Notes: generated by a model from the letters alone, not told the origin. Shown: positions 52,515-61,186, counted from the first letter of the stretch. The stretch is 64,000 nt of DNA from Pseudomonadota bacterium (GCA_020161065.1 JAIUPH010000031.1:62001-126000); one strand, 5' to 3'. Translations and numbers: made by a program.

Positions 52515-52831
52515 AGCGCCCTCAGGCCGACGGCCGGCTCGACGACCTGCCGCCCTACCGCCCCACGCCGCGCCGCCGCCGGCTGCTGATCGCGCTGCTG
52601 GCGGTCTGCACCGCGCTGGTCGTGCTGTGGCTGATGCTGCGGCCCAAGCTGCAGCAGATGGAGGTCGAAGCGCAGCGCCGCGCGGCGCCGCCGCCCCCGC
52701 CGCTGCCGTGCGCGGCCAGCCAGAGCCAGGGCTGCATCGGCGGCACCACGCAGGTGATCGTGCCGCCGCCGCCAGCGCCTACACCTCGAACTGCACCCCT
52801 TGCGCCAGCGGCAGCGCGCGCGAGTAGTTGA
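52511..52831 (+). CDS. Small single-pass membrane protein, coupled to queC
   Basis: 106 residues. Arg-rich N-terminus (TPRRRR), one transmembrane helix (about 26-43, [18 protein letters not shown]), then a proline-rich periplasmic tail with two cysteines ([14 protein letters not shown]). The ATG overlaps the queC stop (ATGA). The last 53 bp overlap the end of the convergent aldehyde dehydrogenase gene. I do not recognise a family; topology is predicted inside-to-out from the positive N-terminus. The true gene may be shorter in conserved length, but the frame and coupling favour expression. Confidence 0.6.
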   Translation: MKRPQADGRLDDLPPYRPTPRRRRLLIALLAVCTALVVLWLMLRPKLQQMEVEAQRRAAPPPPPLPCAASQSQGCIGGTTQVIVPPPPAPTPRTAPLAPAAARASS

Positions 52832-54287
52832 CGGTGTTGGTGGCCCGCCGCATGTAGCTCTTCCAGGCGTCGGAGCCCGATTCGCGGCCGCCGCCGGTCT
52901 CCTTCTCGCCGCCGAAGGCGCCGCCGATCTCGGCGCCCGAGGTGCCGATGTTGACGTTGGCGATGCCGCAGTCCGAACCCTCGGCCGACAGGAAGGCCTC
53001 GGCCTCGCGCAGGTCGTTGCTGAAGATGGCCGACGACAGGCCTTGCGGCACGTCGTTGTGCAGCGCCAGCGCCTCGCCGAACTGCTGGTAGCCCAGCACG
53101 TAGAGGATGGGCGCGAAGGTCTCGCGGCGCACGGTCTCGGTCTGCGCCGGCATCTCGACGATCGCCGGCCGCACGTAGAAGGCCTGGGGCTGGCGCTCCT
53201 GCAGCAGCCGCTCGCCGCCGGTCACGCGCCCGCCCTCGGCGGCGGCGGCCTGCAGCGCGGCCTGCATGGCCTGGAAGCCGGCCTCGTCGATCAACGGGCC
53301 CACCAGCGTGCCGGCGTCCAGCGGGTTGCCCACCGGCAGCTTGGCGTAAGCCGCCTTCAGCCGCTGCAGCAGCGCCGGCTTGACGCTGTCCTGCACGATC
53401 AGCCGCCGCGTCGTCGTGCAGCGCTGGCCGCAGGTGCCGGCGGCGGCGAAGACGATGCCGCGCACCGCCAGGTCGAGGTCGGCCGTGGGCGTGACGATCA
53501 CCGCGTTGTTGCCGCCCAGCTCCAGCAGCACGCGGCCGAAGCGCTGCGCCACGCGCGGCCCCACCTGGCGGCCCATGCGCGTGCTGCCGGTGGCCGAGAC
53601 CAGCGCCACGCGCGCGTCGTCGACCAGCGCTTCGCCGGTGTCGCGCAGGCCGATCACCACTTGCGACAAATGCGCCGGCACGTCGGCGCCGAAGCGCGCC
53701 GCGGCGCGCTCGAACAAGGCCTGGCAGGCCAGCGCGGTGAGCGGCGTCTTCTCCGACGGCTTCCATACCACCGCGTCGCCGCAGACCACCGCCAGCGCGA
53801 AGTTCCAGGCCCACACCGCCACCGGGAAGTTGAAGGCCGTGATCACCGCCACCACGCCCAGCGGATGCCAGCTCTCCATCATGCGGTGGCCGGGGCGCTC
53901 CGACGCGATGGTCAGCCCGTACAGCTGGCGCGAAAGGCCGACCGCGAAGTCGCAGATGTCGATCATCTCCTGCACCTCGCCCAGGCCTTCGGAGACGATC
54001 TTGCCGGCCTCGATCGACACCAGCCGGCCCAGCGTTTCCTTCTCGGCGCGCAGCTCCTCGCCGAGCAGGCGGATCAGCTCGCCGCGGCGCGGCGCCGGCA
54101 CCTGGCGCCAGGCCTCGAAGGCCTGCTGCGCGCGGCCGACGGCGCGCGTGACTTCGGCGGCGTCATGCCGCTGCACGCGGCCGATCTCGGCGCCGTCGAT
54201 CGGCGAGCGCACGGGCCAGTCGCCGCCGCTGGCGCGGTCGGCAACGCCCAGGCGGGCAAGGAGGGTGGCGGCGGTCGATGTCGTCAT
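52779..54287 (-). CDS. Aldehyde dehydrogenase, ALDH7 type (aminoadipate-semialdehyde / piperideine-6-carboxylate dehydrogenase-like)
   Basis: 502 residues. Family marks: SIEAGKIVSEGLGEVQEMIDICDFAVGLSRQLYG, RMMESWHPLGVVAVITAFNFPVAVWAWN, WKPSEKTPLTALA, Glu256 in LLELGGNNAV and catalytic Cys290 in GTCGQRCTTTRRL. The stretch around GHRMMESWHPLG is characteristic of ALDH7 enzymes that oxidise 2-aminoadipate semialdehyde in lysine catabolism. It is not the keto-glutarate-semialdehyde dehydrogenase expected for hydroxyproline breakdown. No lysine-pathway partner is adjacent. A 12-bp repeat array lies upstream in its leader. Confidence 0.9.
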   Translation of the reverse strand: MTTSTAATLLARLGVADRASGGDWPVRSPIDGAEIGRVQRHDAAEVTRAVGRAQQAFEAWRQVPAPRRGELIRLLGEELRAEKETLGRLVSIEAGKIVSEGLGEVQEMIDICDFAVGLSRQLYGLTIASERPGHRMMESWHPLGVVAVITAFNFPVAVWAWNFALAVVCGDAVVWKPSEKTPLTALACQALFERAAARFGADVPAHLSQVVIGLRDTGEALVDDARVALVSATGSTRMGRQVGPRVAQRFGRVLLELGGNNAVIVTPTADLDLAVRGIVFAAAGTCGQRCTTTRRLIVQDSVKPALLQRLKAAYAKLPVGNPLDAGTLVGPLIDEAGFQAMQAALQAAAAEGGRVTGGERLLQERQPQAFYVRPAIVEMPAQTETVRRETFAPILYVLGYQQFGEALALHNDVPQGLSSAIFSNDLREAEAFLSAEGSDCGIANVNIGTSGAEIGGAFGGEKETGGGRESGSDAWKSYMRRATNTVNYSRALPLAQGVQFEV

Positions 54288-54307
54288 GGCGGCAGCCCTT
54301 CGGTGGC

Positions 54308-54350
54308 GGTTTCAGCAACGGGTTCAGCAACGGGTTCAGCAAACGGGTTC
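54308..54350 (-). repeat. 12-bp tandem repeat in the leader of the aldehyde dehydrogenase gene
   Basis: The unit GGGTTCAGCAAC occurs at 54308-54319 (one change), 54320-54331 and 54332-54344 (one extra A), with a partial fourth at 54345-54350. The array begins about 20 bp upstream of the minus-strand ATG at 54287, in the 107-bp spacer before the VIT-like gene's end. Confidence 0.85.
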
Positions 54351-54394
54351 GGCGGCCCGTCATCCTAGCCCGCGGCGCGCCGGCGCAAGGCGCA

Positions 54395-55096
54395 TCAACC
54401 GCCGAGCGCGATGACCACGGCCTGGATGATGGCGCCCAGCACCACCATCACCACGCCGGTCGGCAGCGGCCGCACGCCGGCATGAAGCCCCCAGCGGTAG
54501 CCGGCGATGAACAGCATGGCGGTGGCGATGGCGCCGGACACGCGCATCGCCCGCGGCAGGTCGTCCATGAAGACGAAGGGCAGCACCACCGGAAAGGTCG
54601 ACGTGAAGACCAGCAGGAACACGGCCAGCGCGCCGCCCAGGTCGCGCCAGGTCGGCCGCAGGCGCTGCGGCGCCGCGCGCGGCGGCTGCCTCAGCAGCCA
54701 CTGGCGCAGCGCTTCGAGGTCGGCCGTGCTCATCGCCGCCGCGACGTGGCCGATCTGTTCGGCGATCAGCCGCTGCGCCGCGGCCGGGTCGGCCTCGGCG
54801 CGCACCGCGCGCACGAACTTCGCCTGGTGGCCGCGCGTGACCAGCGTGCGCAGCACGTACATCACGCCGTCGACGAAGCCCCAGGCCGTGTTGCAGCCGA
54901 TCGCCGCGACCAGCATCGTGCGCACGCCGTTCTCGCCGGCGCCGGCGCCGGCCACGCTCATCGTGCCGGTGAAGCCGAGCACCATGAACACGCCGAACAG
55001 CAGCTCGGAGATGCGGTCGACCGGGTCCAGCACGCGGCCCGCCTCGGGCGCGGCGTCGGCGGCCGTCACGCGGGGGCTGGCGGCGGCGTCGCTCAT
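54395..55096 (-). CDS. VIT1/CCC1-like membrane protein
   Basis: 233 residues from ATG 55096 (ATG 55105 adds three). Five hydrophobic segments are visible: ISELLFGVFMVLGFTGTMSV, TMLVAAIGCNTAWGFVDGVMYVL, LGGALAVFLLVFTSTFPVVLPF, SGAIATAMLFIAGYRWG and TGVVMVVLGAIIQAVVIALGG. The GFVDGVMYV motif and the LVFTSTFPVVLPFVFMDD segment resemble the vacuolar iron transporter (VIT) family, so transport of Fe2+ or Mn2+ is possible but unproven. Its start is about 100 bp from the divergent CLC-type gene; ion transport is the shared theme. Confidence 0.72.
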   Translation of the reverse strand: MSDAAASPRVTAADAAPEAGRVLDPVDRISELLFGVFMVLGFTGTMSVAGAGAGENGVRTMLVAAIGCNTAWGFVDGVMYVLRTLVTRGHQAKFVRAVRAEADPAAAQRLIAEQIGHVAAAMSTADLEALRQWLLRQPPRAAPQRLRPTWRDLGGALAVFLLVFTSTFPVVLPFVFMDDLPRAMRVSGAIATAMLFIAGYRWGLHAGVRPLPTGVVMVVLGAIIQAVVIALGG

Positions 55097-55210
55097 GGCC
55101 GGCATTGTGCCGCCGCCCCCGGGCGCGAGAATGGGCGCTCGATCCGTTTGATCCGCCCGGAGCCGCCGCGTGCCACTGCCGACCCTCTGCCAGCGCCGAC
55201 CTTGCCGGCG

Positions 55211-56416
55211 ATGAAGCTCAAGCCCTTGCTCATCGCCCTCGGCTACGGCGGCGTGTCCGGGGCGCTGACGGCCGCGGTGCTGGCCGCGATGGAGGCGCTC
55301 TCGGCGCTGCTCTGGCAGGGCACGCCGTCGCCGTGGCGCAGCTTCTTCACCATCCTCGCCGGCGGCGTGCTGATCGCGCTGCTGCGCGTGCTCGACGGCG
55401 GCGACGAGCCCGACCTCGCGGCGCAAGTGCGGCAGGCGCGCGCGCCGCAAGAGCTGCACCGCCGCCAGGCCGCGCTGCTGGCGGCGATGGCCATCGTCGC
55501 CGTGGCCTTCGGCGGCGCCGTCGGCCCCGAGGCCGGCACGCTGGCCGTGGTGGCCGAGCTCTCGGCCCTGGTGGCGCTGGCCATCGGCCGCAGCGCCGAC
55601 GAGCGCGCGCTGATCGGCGAGGTCGGCGCCACCGGCGCGCTGGGCGCCCTCTACGGCTCGCCGCCGGGCGGCCTGCTGGTGGCCGAAGGCGAGCCCGCCG
55701 CGCCGCCGGCGCGCGACGAGGCCACACCGCACCGCGCCTTGCTGCTGCTGGCCGGCGTGGCCGGGCTGGGCGGCTTCTACCTGGCCTGGCGGGCGCTGTC
55801 GCACGGCGGCGCGATGCGCGTGCAACTGCCGCCCTACGTGGTGGCCGACAGCGCGCTCGACCTGCTGCCCGCGGTGCTGCCGGCGCTGCTGGGCGGCCTG
55901 GCCGGGCTGGCCTTCGTCACGCTGCTGCCGCGGCTGCGGCGGCTGCTGGCGCGCTGCGGCGGCGTGGTCGTGCAGACCCTGGTGGGCAGCCTGGCGTTCG
56001 CCGCGCTGGCCGCGACCTGGCCGATCCTGCGCGACTCGGGCCACCACCAGCTCGACGCGCTGCTCGCCTGGGGCCGCGATGCCGGCTGGGCCGCTTTGCT
56101 GCTGCTGGCCGCGCTGAAGGTGCTGGCGCTGTCGCTGTGCCTGGCCTCCGGCTGGCGCGGCGGCGCGATCTTCCCGCTCATCTTCGCCGGCGCCGCCGCC
56201 GGCGGCGCGGCGCTGGCCATCCAGCCGCAGGCCAACCCGACGCTGGCGCTGGTCGCCGGCATCGCGGCGGCCGCGACGGTCGGCATCGGCAAGCCGGCGG
56301 CCGCCTTGCTCATCGTCGCCCTGCTGATCGCCCCGCTGGCCCCGGGCCCGCTGCTGGTGGGCGCGCTGGTCGGCTACGGCCTCGCGCGGCTGGGGCCGCC
56401 GCCGAGCCTGCATTGA
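55211..56416 (+). CDS. CLC-family chloride channel/transporter-like protein
   Basis: 401 residues, about ten hydrophobic helices. Recognisable CLC elements are the GxxGP helix start (AFGGAVGPEAGTLAVVAEL) and GWRGGAIFPLIFAGAAAGGA (GxFxP-type). In the first, the position of the gating glutamate of transporters (GREGP in E. coli) is Val (GAVGP), so proton-coupled exchange may be absent and channel-like behaviour or another ion is possible. No cytoplasmic CBS domains. An arginine- and proline-rich GTG start further upstream cannot be excluded. Divergent from the VIT-like gene. Confidence 0.82.
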   Translation: MKLKPLLIALGYGGVSGALTAAVLAAMEALSALLWQGTPSPWRSFFTILAGGVLIALLRVLDGGDEPDLAAQVRQARAPQELHRRQAALLAAMAIVAVAFGGAVGPEAGTLAVVAELSALVALAIGRSADERALIGEVGATGALGALYGSPPGGLLVAEGEPAAPPARDEATPHRALLLLAGVAGLGGFYLAWRALSHGGAMRVQLPPYVVADSALDLLPAVLPALLGGLAGLAFVTLLPRLRRLLARCGGVVVQTLVGSLAFAALAATWPILRDSGHHQLDALLAWGRDAGWAALLLLAALKVLALSLCLASGWRGGAIFPLIFAGAAAGGAALAIQPQANPTLALVAGIAAAATVGIGKPAAALLIVALLIAPLAPGPLLVGALVGYGLARLGPPPSLH

Positions 56417-56475
56417 GCGACGGGGCCAGCCTTCAAGCCGCGTCGACCGGCCCTCATCCCCAAACCCGCCACGCC

Positions 56476-57726
56476 ATGAACGACATCACCACCACGCTCC
56501 GCGTCGACGGCCGACGCCTCTGGGATTCGCTGATGGCGCTCGCGCGCATCGGCGCCACGCCCAAGGGCGGCGTCTGCCGCCTGGCGCTGACCGACCTCGA
56601 CCGGCAGGGCCGCGAGCAGGTCATCGCCTGGGCGCGCGAGGCCGGCCTGACGATCACGATCGACCGCATCGGCAACTGCTTCATGCGGCGCCGCGGCCGC
56701 AACGCGGCGCTGGCGCCGGTCATGACCGGCAGCCACATCGACACCCAGCCCACCGGCGGCAAGTTCGACGGCAACTACGGCGTGCTGGCCGGCCTGGAAG
56801 TGGTGCGCACGCTGAACGACCATGGCATCGAGACCGAAGCGCCGATCGAGGTGGCCTTCTGGACCAACGAGGAAGGCTCGCGCTTCGTTCCGGTGATGAT
56901 GGGCTCGGGCGTGTTCGCGCGCGCCTTCACGCTGGCGCAGGCCTATGCGGCGCAGGACGCCGAAGGCCGCACGGTGGGCGAGGAGCTGGCGCGCATCGGC
57001 TTCGTCGGCGACGAGGAGCCGGGCGACCATCCGATCGGCGCGTACTTCGAGGCCCACATCGAGCAAGGGCCGGTGCTGGAGGACGCGGGCGTCACCATCG
57101 GCGTGGTGTCGGGCGTGCTCGGCATCCGCTGGTTCGACTGCACGGTGACCGGCATGGAGGCGCACGCCGGCCCCACGCCGATGGCGCTGCGCCGCGACGC
57201 GCTGCAGGTGGCGACGCGCCTGATGCAGGAAGTGGTGGCGACGGCGCAGCGCCACGCGCCGGAGGGCCGCGGCACGGTCGGCATGGTGCAGTTGCACCCG
57301 AACAGCCGCAACGTCATCCCCGGGCAGGTGCGCTTCTCGATCGACCTGCGCCACGCCACCGATGCCGTGGTCGACCGGATGGCCGCCGAGGTGCACGCCT
57401 TCGCGCAGCGCCTGCAGGCCGAGAGCGGGCTGCCCATCGAGATCGTGCCGGTGTCCAGCTACCCGGCGCAGGCCTTCGACGACGGCTGCGTGCGCGCCGT
57501 GCAGCGCGCGGCCGAGTCGCTGGGCTATTCGCACCTTGCCGTCGTCTCGGGCGCCGGCCACGATGCGGTGTACACCGCCCGCCTGGCGCCGACCGGCATG
57601 ATCTTCGTGCCCTGCAAGGACGGCATCAGCCACAACGAGGTGGAGGATGCGCGGGCCGATCACCTGGAGGCGGGCTGCAACGTGCTGCTGCAGGTGATGC
57701 TCGAACGCGCGGGCGTGCGCGCCTGA
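56476..57726 (+). CDS. M20-family Zn-dependent hydrolase (N-carbamoyl-L-amino-acid hydrolase / allantoate amidohydrolase type)
   Basis: 416 residues. Metal ligands of the two-zinc site are visible: His87 (TGSHIDTQ), Asp98 (GGKFDGNYG), Glu132 or Glu133 (FWTNEEGSRF), His194 (YFEAHIEQG), plus a C-terminal ISHNEVED histidine. A dimerisation lid domain lies at about 215-330 (AHAGPTPMALRRDAL). These enzymes remove the carbamoyl group of N-carbamoyl amino acids or ureido compounds, the last step of hydantoin or pyrimidine breakdown. It could complete the hydantoinase-type pathway at 18-21 kb, but there is no physical link. Confidence 0.92.
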   Translation: MNDITTTLRVDGRRLWDSLMALARIGATPKGGVCRLALTDLDRQGREQVIAWAREAGLTITIDRIGNCFMRRRGRNAALAPVMTGSHIDTQPTGGKFDGNYGVLAGLEVVRTLNDHGIETEAPIEVAFWTNEEGSRFVPVMMGSGVFARAFTLAQAYAAQDAEGRTVGEELARIGFVGDEEPGDHPIGAYFEAHIEQGPVLEDAGVTIGVVSGVLGIRWFDCTVTGMEAHAGPTPMALRRDALQVATRLMQEVVATAQRHAPEGRGTVGMVQLHPNSRNVIPGQVRFSIDLRHATDAVVDRMAAEVHAFAQRLQAESGLPIEIVPVSSYPAQAFDDGCVRAVQRAAESLGYSHLAVVSGAGHDAVYTARLAPTGMIFVPCKDGISHNEVEDARADHLEAGCNVLLQVMLERAGVRA

Positions 57727-57759
57727 TCGGTTCAGCCCGCCGCCGCGCCGCGGGGCGGC

Positions 57760-58635
57760 TCACCCATTCTCCGCACCGCACCCCAACAGCCCGCGCGCCA
57801 GCCGGTGCAGGCGGGCCGAGGGCTCGATCAAGTCATCGAGCACGTCCATGTGGTTGCGGCCGGGCAGCACCTCGCAGACGGGCACGACGGCGTCGCCCCA
57901 GCGCCGGCGGATCAGCGCGTGCTGGCGCAGGAACTCCTCGCTCTCGCGCCCGCCGACCACCGCCGCCAGCGGGCCGCGCGGCGGCGGCAGGCGCGCCGGG
58001 CTGAGGCGCGCGACGGCGGCCGCATCGAGCCGCAGGTCGGGCGCGAGGAAGGGCGCGCGCCGCAAGGGCTCCAGTTCGTAGACCCCGGAGATCGACAGCG
58101 CCGCGCCGACCAGGTCGCGCGGCAGGTCGTCGCCGACGCGCGGCCACTGGCAGGCGAGCAGCATGGTCGCCAGGTGCCCGCCCGCCGAATGGCCGGCGAC
58201 GACGATGCGGCGCGGGTCGATGCCGTGCTCGCGCGCGTGGCGGTGCAGCCAGGCGAGCGCCTGCACCGTCTGGCGCACGATGTCCTCGATGCGCACCGCC
58301 GGGCACAGCGCATAGTCGAGCAGCGCCACCGCCGCGCCGGCGGCGACGAACGGCGGCGCGACGAAGGCCTGGTCGCGCTTGCCCAGCGCGCGCCAGTAGC
58401 CGCCGTGGATCCACACCAGCAGCGGCGCGTCGCGGCCGGCCGCGGGGAAGAGGTCGAGCGTCTCGGCCGGTCCGTCGCCGTAGCGCAGGTCGCGCCGCAC
58501 CGCCAGCGCCGCCGGCGCCGAGTAAGCAGCCGCCGAGGTCTCGGCCCAGCGCCGCAGGATGGCCGGATGCTCCGCGATGCGCGCCCGGTTGTCGTACTGC
58601 GCGTCGTACCAGGCGGCCGGGGGGCGGCGGCTCAT
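57760..58635 (-). CDS. Alpha/beta hydrolase, BD-FAE/kynurenine-formamidase-like esterase
   Basis: 291 residues. Oxyanion motif LVWIHGGYWRALGK (77-86), nucleophile Ser150 in VAGHSAGGHLATM, and the C-terminal histidine in GRNHMDVLDDLIEP; the acid is probably in the VVGGRESEEF segment. The N-terminal AWYDAQYDNRARIAEHP is typical of kynurenine formamidase-like or carbamoyl-ester hydrolases. Its ATG overlaps the stop of the TetR gene (ATGA), so both form one unit under the TetR promoter. It probably takes part in the same catabolic route as the divergent FAH, hydrolase and amidohydrolase genes. Confidence 0.88.
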   Translation of the reverse strand: MSRRPPAAWYDAQYDNRARIAEHPAILRRWAETSAAAYSAPAALAVRRDLRYGDGPAETLDLFPAAGRDAPLLVWIHGGYWRALGKRDQAFVAPPFVAAGAAVALLDYALCPAVRIEDIVRQTVQALAWLHRHAREHGIDPRRIVVAGHSAGGHLATMLLACQWPRVGDDLPRDLVGAALSISGVYELEPLRRAPFLAPDLRLDAAAVARLSPARLPPPRGPLAAVVGGRESEEFLRQHALIRRRWGDAVVPVCEVLPGRNHMDVLDDLIEPSARLHRLARGLLGCGAENG

Positions 58636-59345
58636 CGCGCCACCTTCGCGCGGCGCGGGGCCGGTGCGGGTGTGCGTGCGGGTGTGGGTGCCGACGCCGG
58701 CGCGGCGGCGGCCTGCGCGTCGCGCATGGCGGCGTCGATCAGCGCATCGGCCATCCACATCGCGATGCGCTCGACCTCGCGATCCGACTGGCCCCAGATG
58801 TCCTTCAGCACGACGTAGGGCTCGATGCCGTAGACCACCGAAAGCGCCCGGTGCAGCCGGTCGCGCGTGGCCGGCGGCAGCGCGGTGGCCAGCGGCTCGA
58901 TCGCATGGCCGAGCAGGCGCACGCGGTGGCCGCGGCGGTACGGCTCTTCTTCCAGCAGGCCGGCGCGTTCGAGCGCCCAGTGCTCGAGCGACAACTGCAT
59001 CGCCGCGCGCATCTGCGGCTCGAACTCCTTGAAGCGCGGGAAGGTCTGCCGGAACAGTTCGTGGATGCGCCCGCGCCCGCCTTCGCTGCCGAAGGCGAAG
59101 TTGCGCACCGGGCCGAGCGACGAGTCGACGACCGCCGTGACCAGCGCGCTGCGGTTGGGGAAGTAGCGGTAGGCCGTGGCGCGCGAGACCTTGCAACGCA
59201 CCGCCACCTCGGCCACCGAGGGGATGTGGCCGGCCTGCTGGATCAGCTCGGTGGCCGTGTCCAGCAGCAGGCGGAAGGTGGCGGCCTTGACCCCGCGCTC
59301 GGGCGGCGACGGCGGTTCGCTGAGCTTGTATCGCGGACGAGCCAT
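58632..59345 (-). CDS. TetR-family transcriptional regulator
   Basis: 237 residues. The HTH is at about 43-66 (SVAEVAVRCKVSRATAYRYFPNR), followed by an all-helical ligand-binding domain (ELFRQTFPRFKEFEPQMRAAM, ALSVVYGIEPYVVLKDIWG). The C-terminus is an Ala/Pro/Thr-rich tail (ASAPTPARTPAPAP). On its strand TATAAA (59357-59352) sits 6 bp before the ATG, suggesting a near-leaderless mRNA. It probably controls the divergent plus-strand catabolic operon through the GAGAC-GTCTC palindrome at 59429-59442, and itself with the esterase gene. Confidence 0.92.
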   Translation of the reverse strand: MARPRYKLSEPPSPPERGVKAATFRLLLDTATELIQQAGHIPSVAEVAVRCKVSRATAYRYFPNRSALVTAVVDSSLGPVRNFAFGSEGGRGRIHELFRQTFPRFKEFEPQMRAAMQLSLEHWALERAGLLEEEPYRRGHRVRLLGHAIEPLATALPPATRDRLHRALSVVYGIEPYVVLKDIWGQSDREVERIAMWMADALIDAAMRDAQAAAAPASAPTPARTPAPAPRRAKVAR

Positions 59346-59383
59346 GCGGGTTTATACGGGGCGATCGAGTCGCGCCGTGTTCT

Positions 59384-59442
59384 TGTGGCGTGTCATCGGC
59401 CGCCAGTATGATCCATCTCAACCGAAACGAGACAGCCGTCTC
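59384..59442 (+). promoter_or_regulatory. Promoter (TTGTGG-17-TATGAT) with downstream TetR-type operator
   Basis: TTGTGG at 59384-59389 and TATGAT at 59407-59412 are separated by exactly 17 bp, giving an expected start near 59419. Just downstream is a palindrome GAGAC-agcc-GTCTC (59429-59442) with flanking AA and TT at matching distance. This fits repression of the FAH-to-LivH operon by the adjacent TetR protein binding across the early transcribed region. Confidence 0.7.
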
Positions 59443-59514
59443 ATTTTGGGCTCAGAGTCTCGCCGTGGCCGGCCTCCGTCGCGCCCGAAGCGGGCCGCGA
59501 CGGAGACCGTCTCG

Positions 59515-60390
59515 ATGCGCTTGGCCAGCTGGAGTTGGGGTGGACGCGACCATGTCGGCACGGTTGGCGCCGACGGCCGCGAGCTGACGCCGCTGGCCTG
59601 CCCCGATGCGTCGCGCGGCGTGCTGCCGCTGATCGAGGCGCTGGCGCGCGGCGAAGGCCTGCCGCCGCCTTCGGGCGCGCGGCTGCCCACGCAGGTGGCG
59701 GTGCTGCGCGCGCCGCTGCCCCGTCCGCGCCGCGGCCTGTTCTGCGTCGGGCGCAACTACCGCGCCCATGCGCAGGAACTGGCCGGCACCGTCTTCCGCG
59801 ACGCGGGCGACGCGGCGGCCGCCGAGCAGGGCTGGCCGATGGTCTTCACCAAGTTCGCCGAGTGCGTGACCGGCCCCTACGACGCGGTGCGGCTGCCGCG
59901 CGCCGAGGTGTCGACCCAGATCGACTACGAAAGCGAGCTCGCCGTCGTCATCGGCCGTGGCGGCTGCGACATCGCGCGCTCGCGGGCGATGGACCACGTC
60001 TTCGGCTGGACCATCGTCAACGACGTGACGGCGCGCGACATCCAGCAGCGCCACCAGCAATGGGACCTGGGCAAGAACCTCGACGGCTTCTGCCCGATGG
60101 GGCCGTGGATCGTCAGCGCCGACGAACTCGACGGCCGCGCGACGCGCGTGCGCGGCTGGGTCAACGGCGAAGCGCGGCAGGACGCGCGCACGAGCGACAT
60201 GCTGTTCGACGTGCCGACGCTGATCGAGACCTGCTCGCGCGGCATCACGCTGCTGCCCGGCGACGTCATCGCCACCGGCACGCCCGCGGGCGTCGGCATG
60301 GGCTTCACGCCGCCGCGCTGGCTGCGCGCCGGCGACGTCGTGCGCATCGAGGTCGACGGCATCGGCCACATCGAGAACCGCTTCGCATGA
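59515..60390 (+). CDS. Fumarylacetoacetate-hydrolase-family protein
   Basis: 291 residues from ATG 59515 with GGAG 9 bp upstream; the long frame further 5' is not FAH-like. A short N-terminal domain (to about 70) is followed by the FAH fold: GLFCVGRNYRAHAQEL, metal ligands Glu139 and Glu141 (DYESELAVVIG) and Asp170 (WTIVNDVTARDIQ), then GKNLDGFCPMGPWIV and LLPGDVIATGTPAGVGMGF. Members hydrolyse C-C bonds in acylpyruvates, or act as decarboxylases or hydratases in meta-cleavage pathways. First gene of the plus-strand operon, coupled to the next by ATGA. Confidence 0.92.
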   Translation: MRLASWSWGGRDHVGTVGADGRELTPLACPDASRGVLPLIEALARGEGLPPPSGARLPTQVAVLRAPLPRPRRGLFCVGRNYRAHAQELAGTVFRDAGDAAAAEQGWPMVFTKFAECVTGPYDAVRLPRAEVSTQIDYESELAVVIGRGGCDIARSRAMDHVFGWTIVNDVTARDIQQRHQQWDLGKNLDGFCPMGPWIVSADELDGRATRVRGWVNGEARQDARTSDMLFDVPTLIETCSRGITLLPGDVIATGTPAGVGMGFTPPRWLRAGDVVRIEVDGIGHIENRFA

Positions 60391-61178
60391 GCTTCCACCT
60401 CATCGACCGCATCGCGGTGGAGGACGAAGGCGACGGCGACGCCGTCGTCTGCCTGCACGGCCTGGGCGGCAGCTCGAACACCTGGACGCCGCTGATGCCG
60501 GCGCTCGCGCGACACCGCGTCGTGCGCGTCGACCTGCCGGGCAGCGGCCGCTCGCAGCGCGTCGAAGGGCCGTTGTCGATCGCCCGGCTGGTCGAGGCGG
60601 TGCAGTCGGCCTGCGCGCGGCTCGCCATCGAGCGTGCGCACGTGCTCGGCCATTCGATGGGCACGATCGTCGCGCAGCACCTGGCGGTCGAGTCGCCGAA
60701 GCTCGTGCGCAGCCTCGCGCTGTTCGGCCCGCTGGTGGTGCCGCCCGATGCCGCGCGCAGCGCCATCCGCGCCCGCGCCGCGAAGGCGCGCGAGGGCGCG
60801 GCGGCGATGCAAGGGATCGCCGTCGCGCTGGTCGACGCGGCGCTGTCGGCCGACACGCGCGAACGCGCGCCGCTGGCCGTGGCCTTCGTGCGCGAAAGCC
60901 TGATGCGGCAGGACGGCGAGGCCTACGCCCGCAGCTGCGAGGCGCTGGCCGAGGCGCAGCCGGCGGCCATCGAGCGCATCGCCGTGCCGGTGCTGCTGGT
61001 CACCGGCGACGAAGACGGCGTGGCGCCGCCGTCGGCCGTGCGCGCGATGGCGGCGCGGCTGCATGGCGCCCGCGACCCGCGCGTCGTCGTGCTGCCGCGC
61101 TGCGGCCACTGGACGCCGGTGGAGCGCGCGGCCGAGTGCCAGCGCGAACTGCGCGACTTTCTCGCCTCGCAGCGATAG
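60387..61178 (+). CDS. Alpha/beta hydrolase (3-oxoadipate-enol-lactonase/meta-cleavage hydrolase-like)
   Basis: 263 residues. VVCLHGLGGSSNTWTPLMPAL gives the oxyanion loop, VRVDLPGSGRS the following turn, and VLGHSMGTIVAQHLA the nucleophile elbow with Ser90; the acid is in VTGDEDGVAP and the histidine in LPRCGHWTPVERA. All triad positions are in order, so it should be an active hydrolase of an ester, lactone or meta-cleavage product. Start overlaps the FAH stop; the amidohydrolase gene follows 8 bp after its stop. The substrate is unknown. Confidence 0.9.
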   Translation: MSFHLIDRIAVEDEGDGDAVVCLHGLGGSSNTWTPLMPALARHRVVRVDLPGSGRSQRVEGPLSIARLVEAVQSACARLAIERAHVLGHSMGTIVAQHLAVESPKLVRSLALFGPLVVPPDAARSAIRARAAKAREGAAAMQGIAVALVDAALSADTRERAPLAVAFVRESLMRQDGEAYARSCEALAEAQPAAIERIAVPVLLVTGDEDGVAPPSAVRAMAARLHGARDPRVVVLPRCGHWTPVERAAECQRELRDFLASQR

Positions 61179-61186
61179 GAGCCGAC

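Noticed and set aside
52779-54287. Aldehyde dehydrogenase as the missing last step of hydroxyproline breakdown
   Set aside because: Its motifs are of the ALDH7 (aminoadipate semialdehyde) type and it is 23 kb from the hydroxyproline genes.
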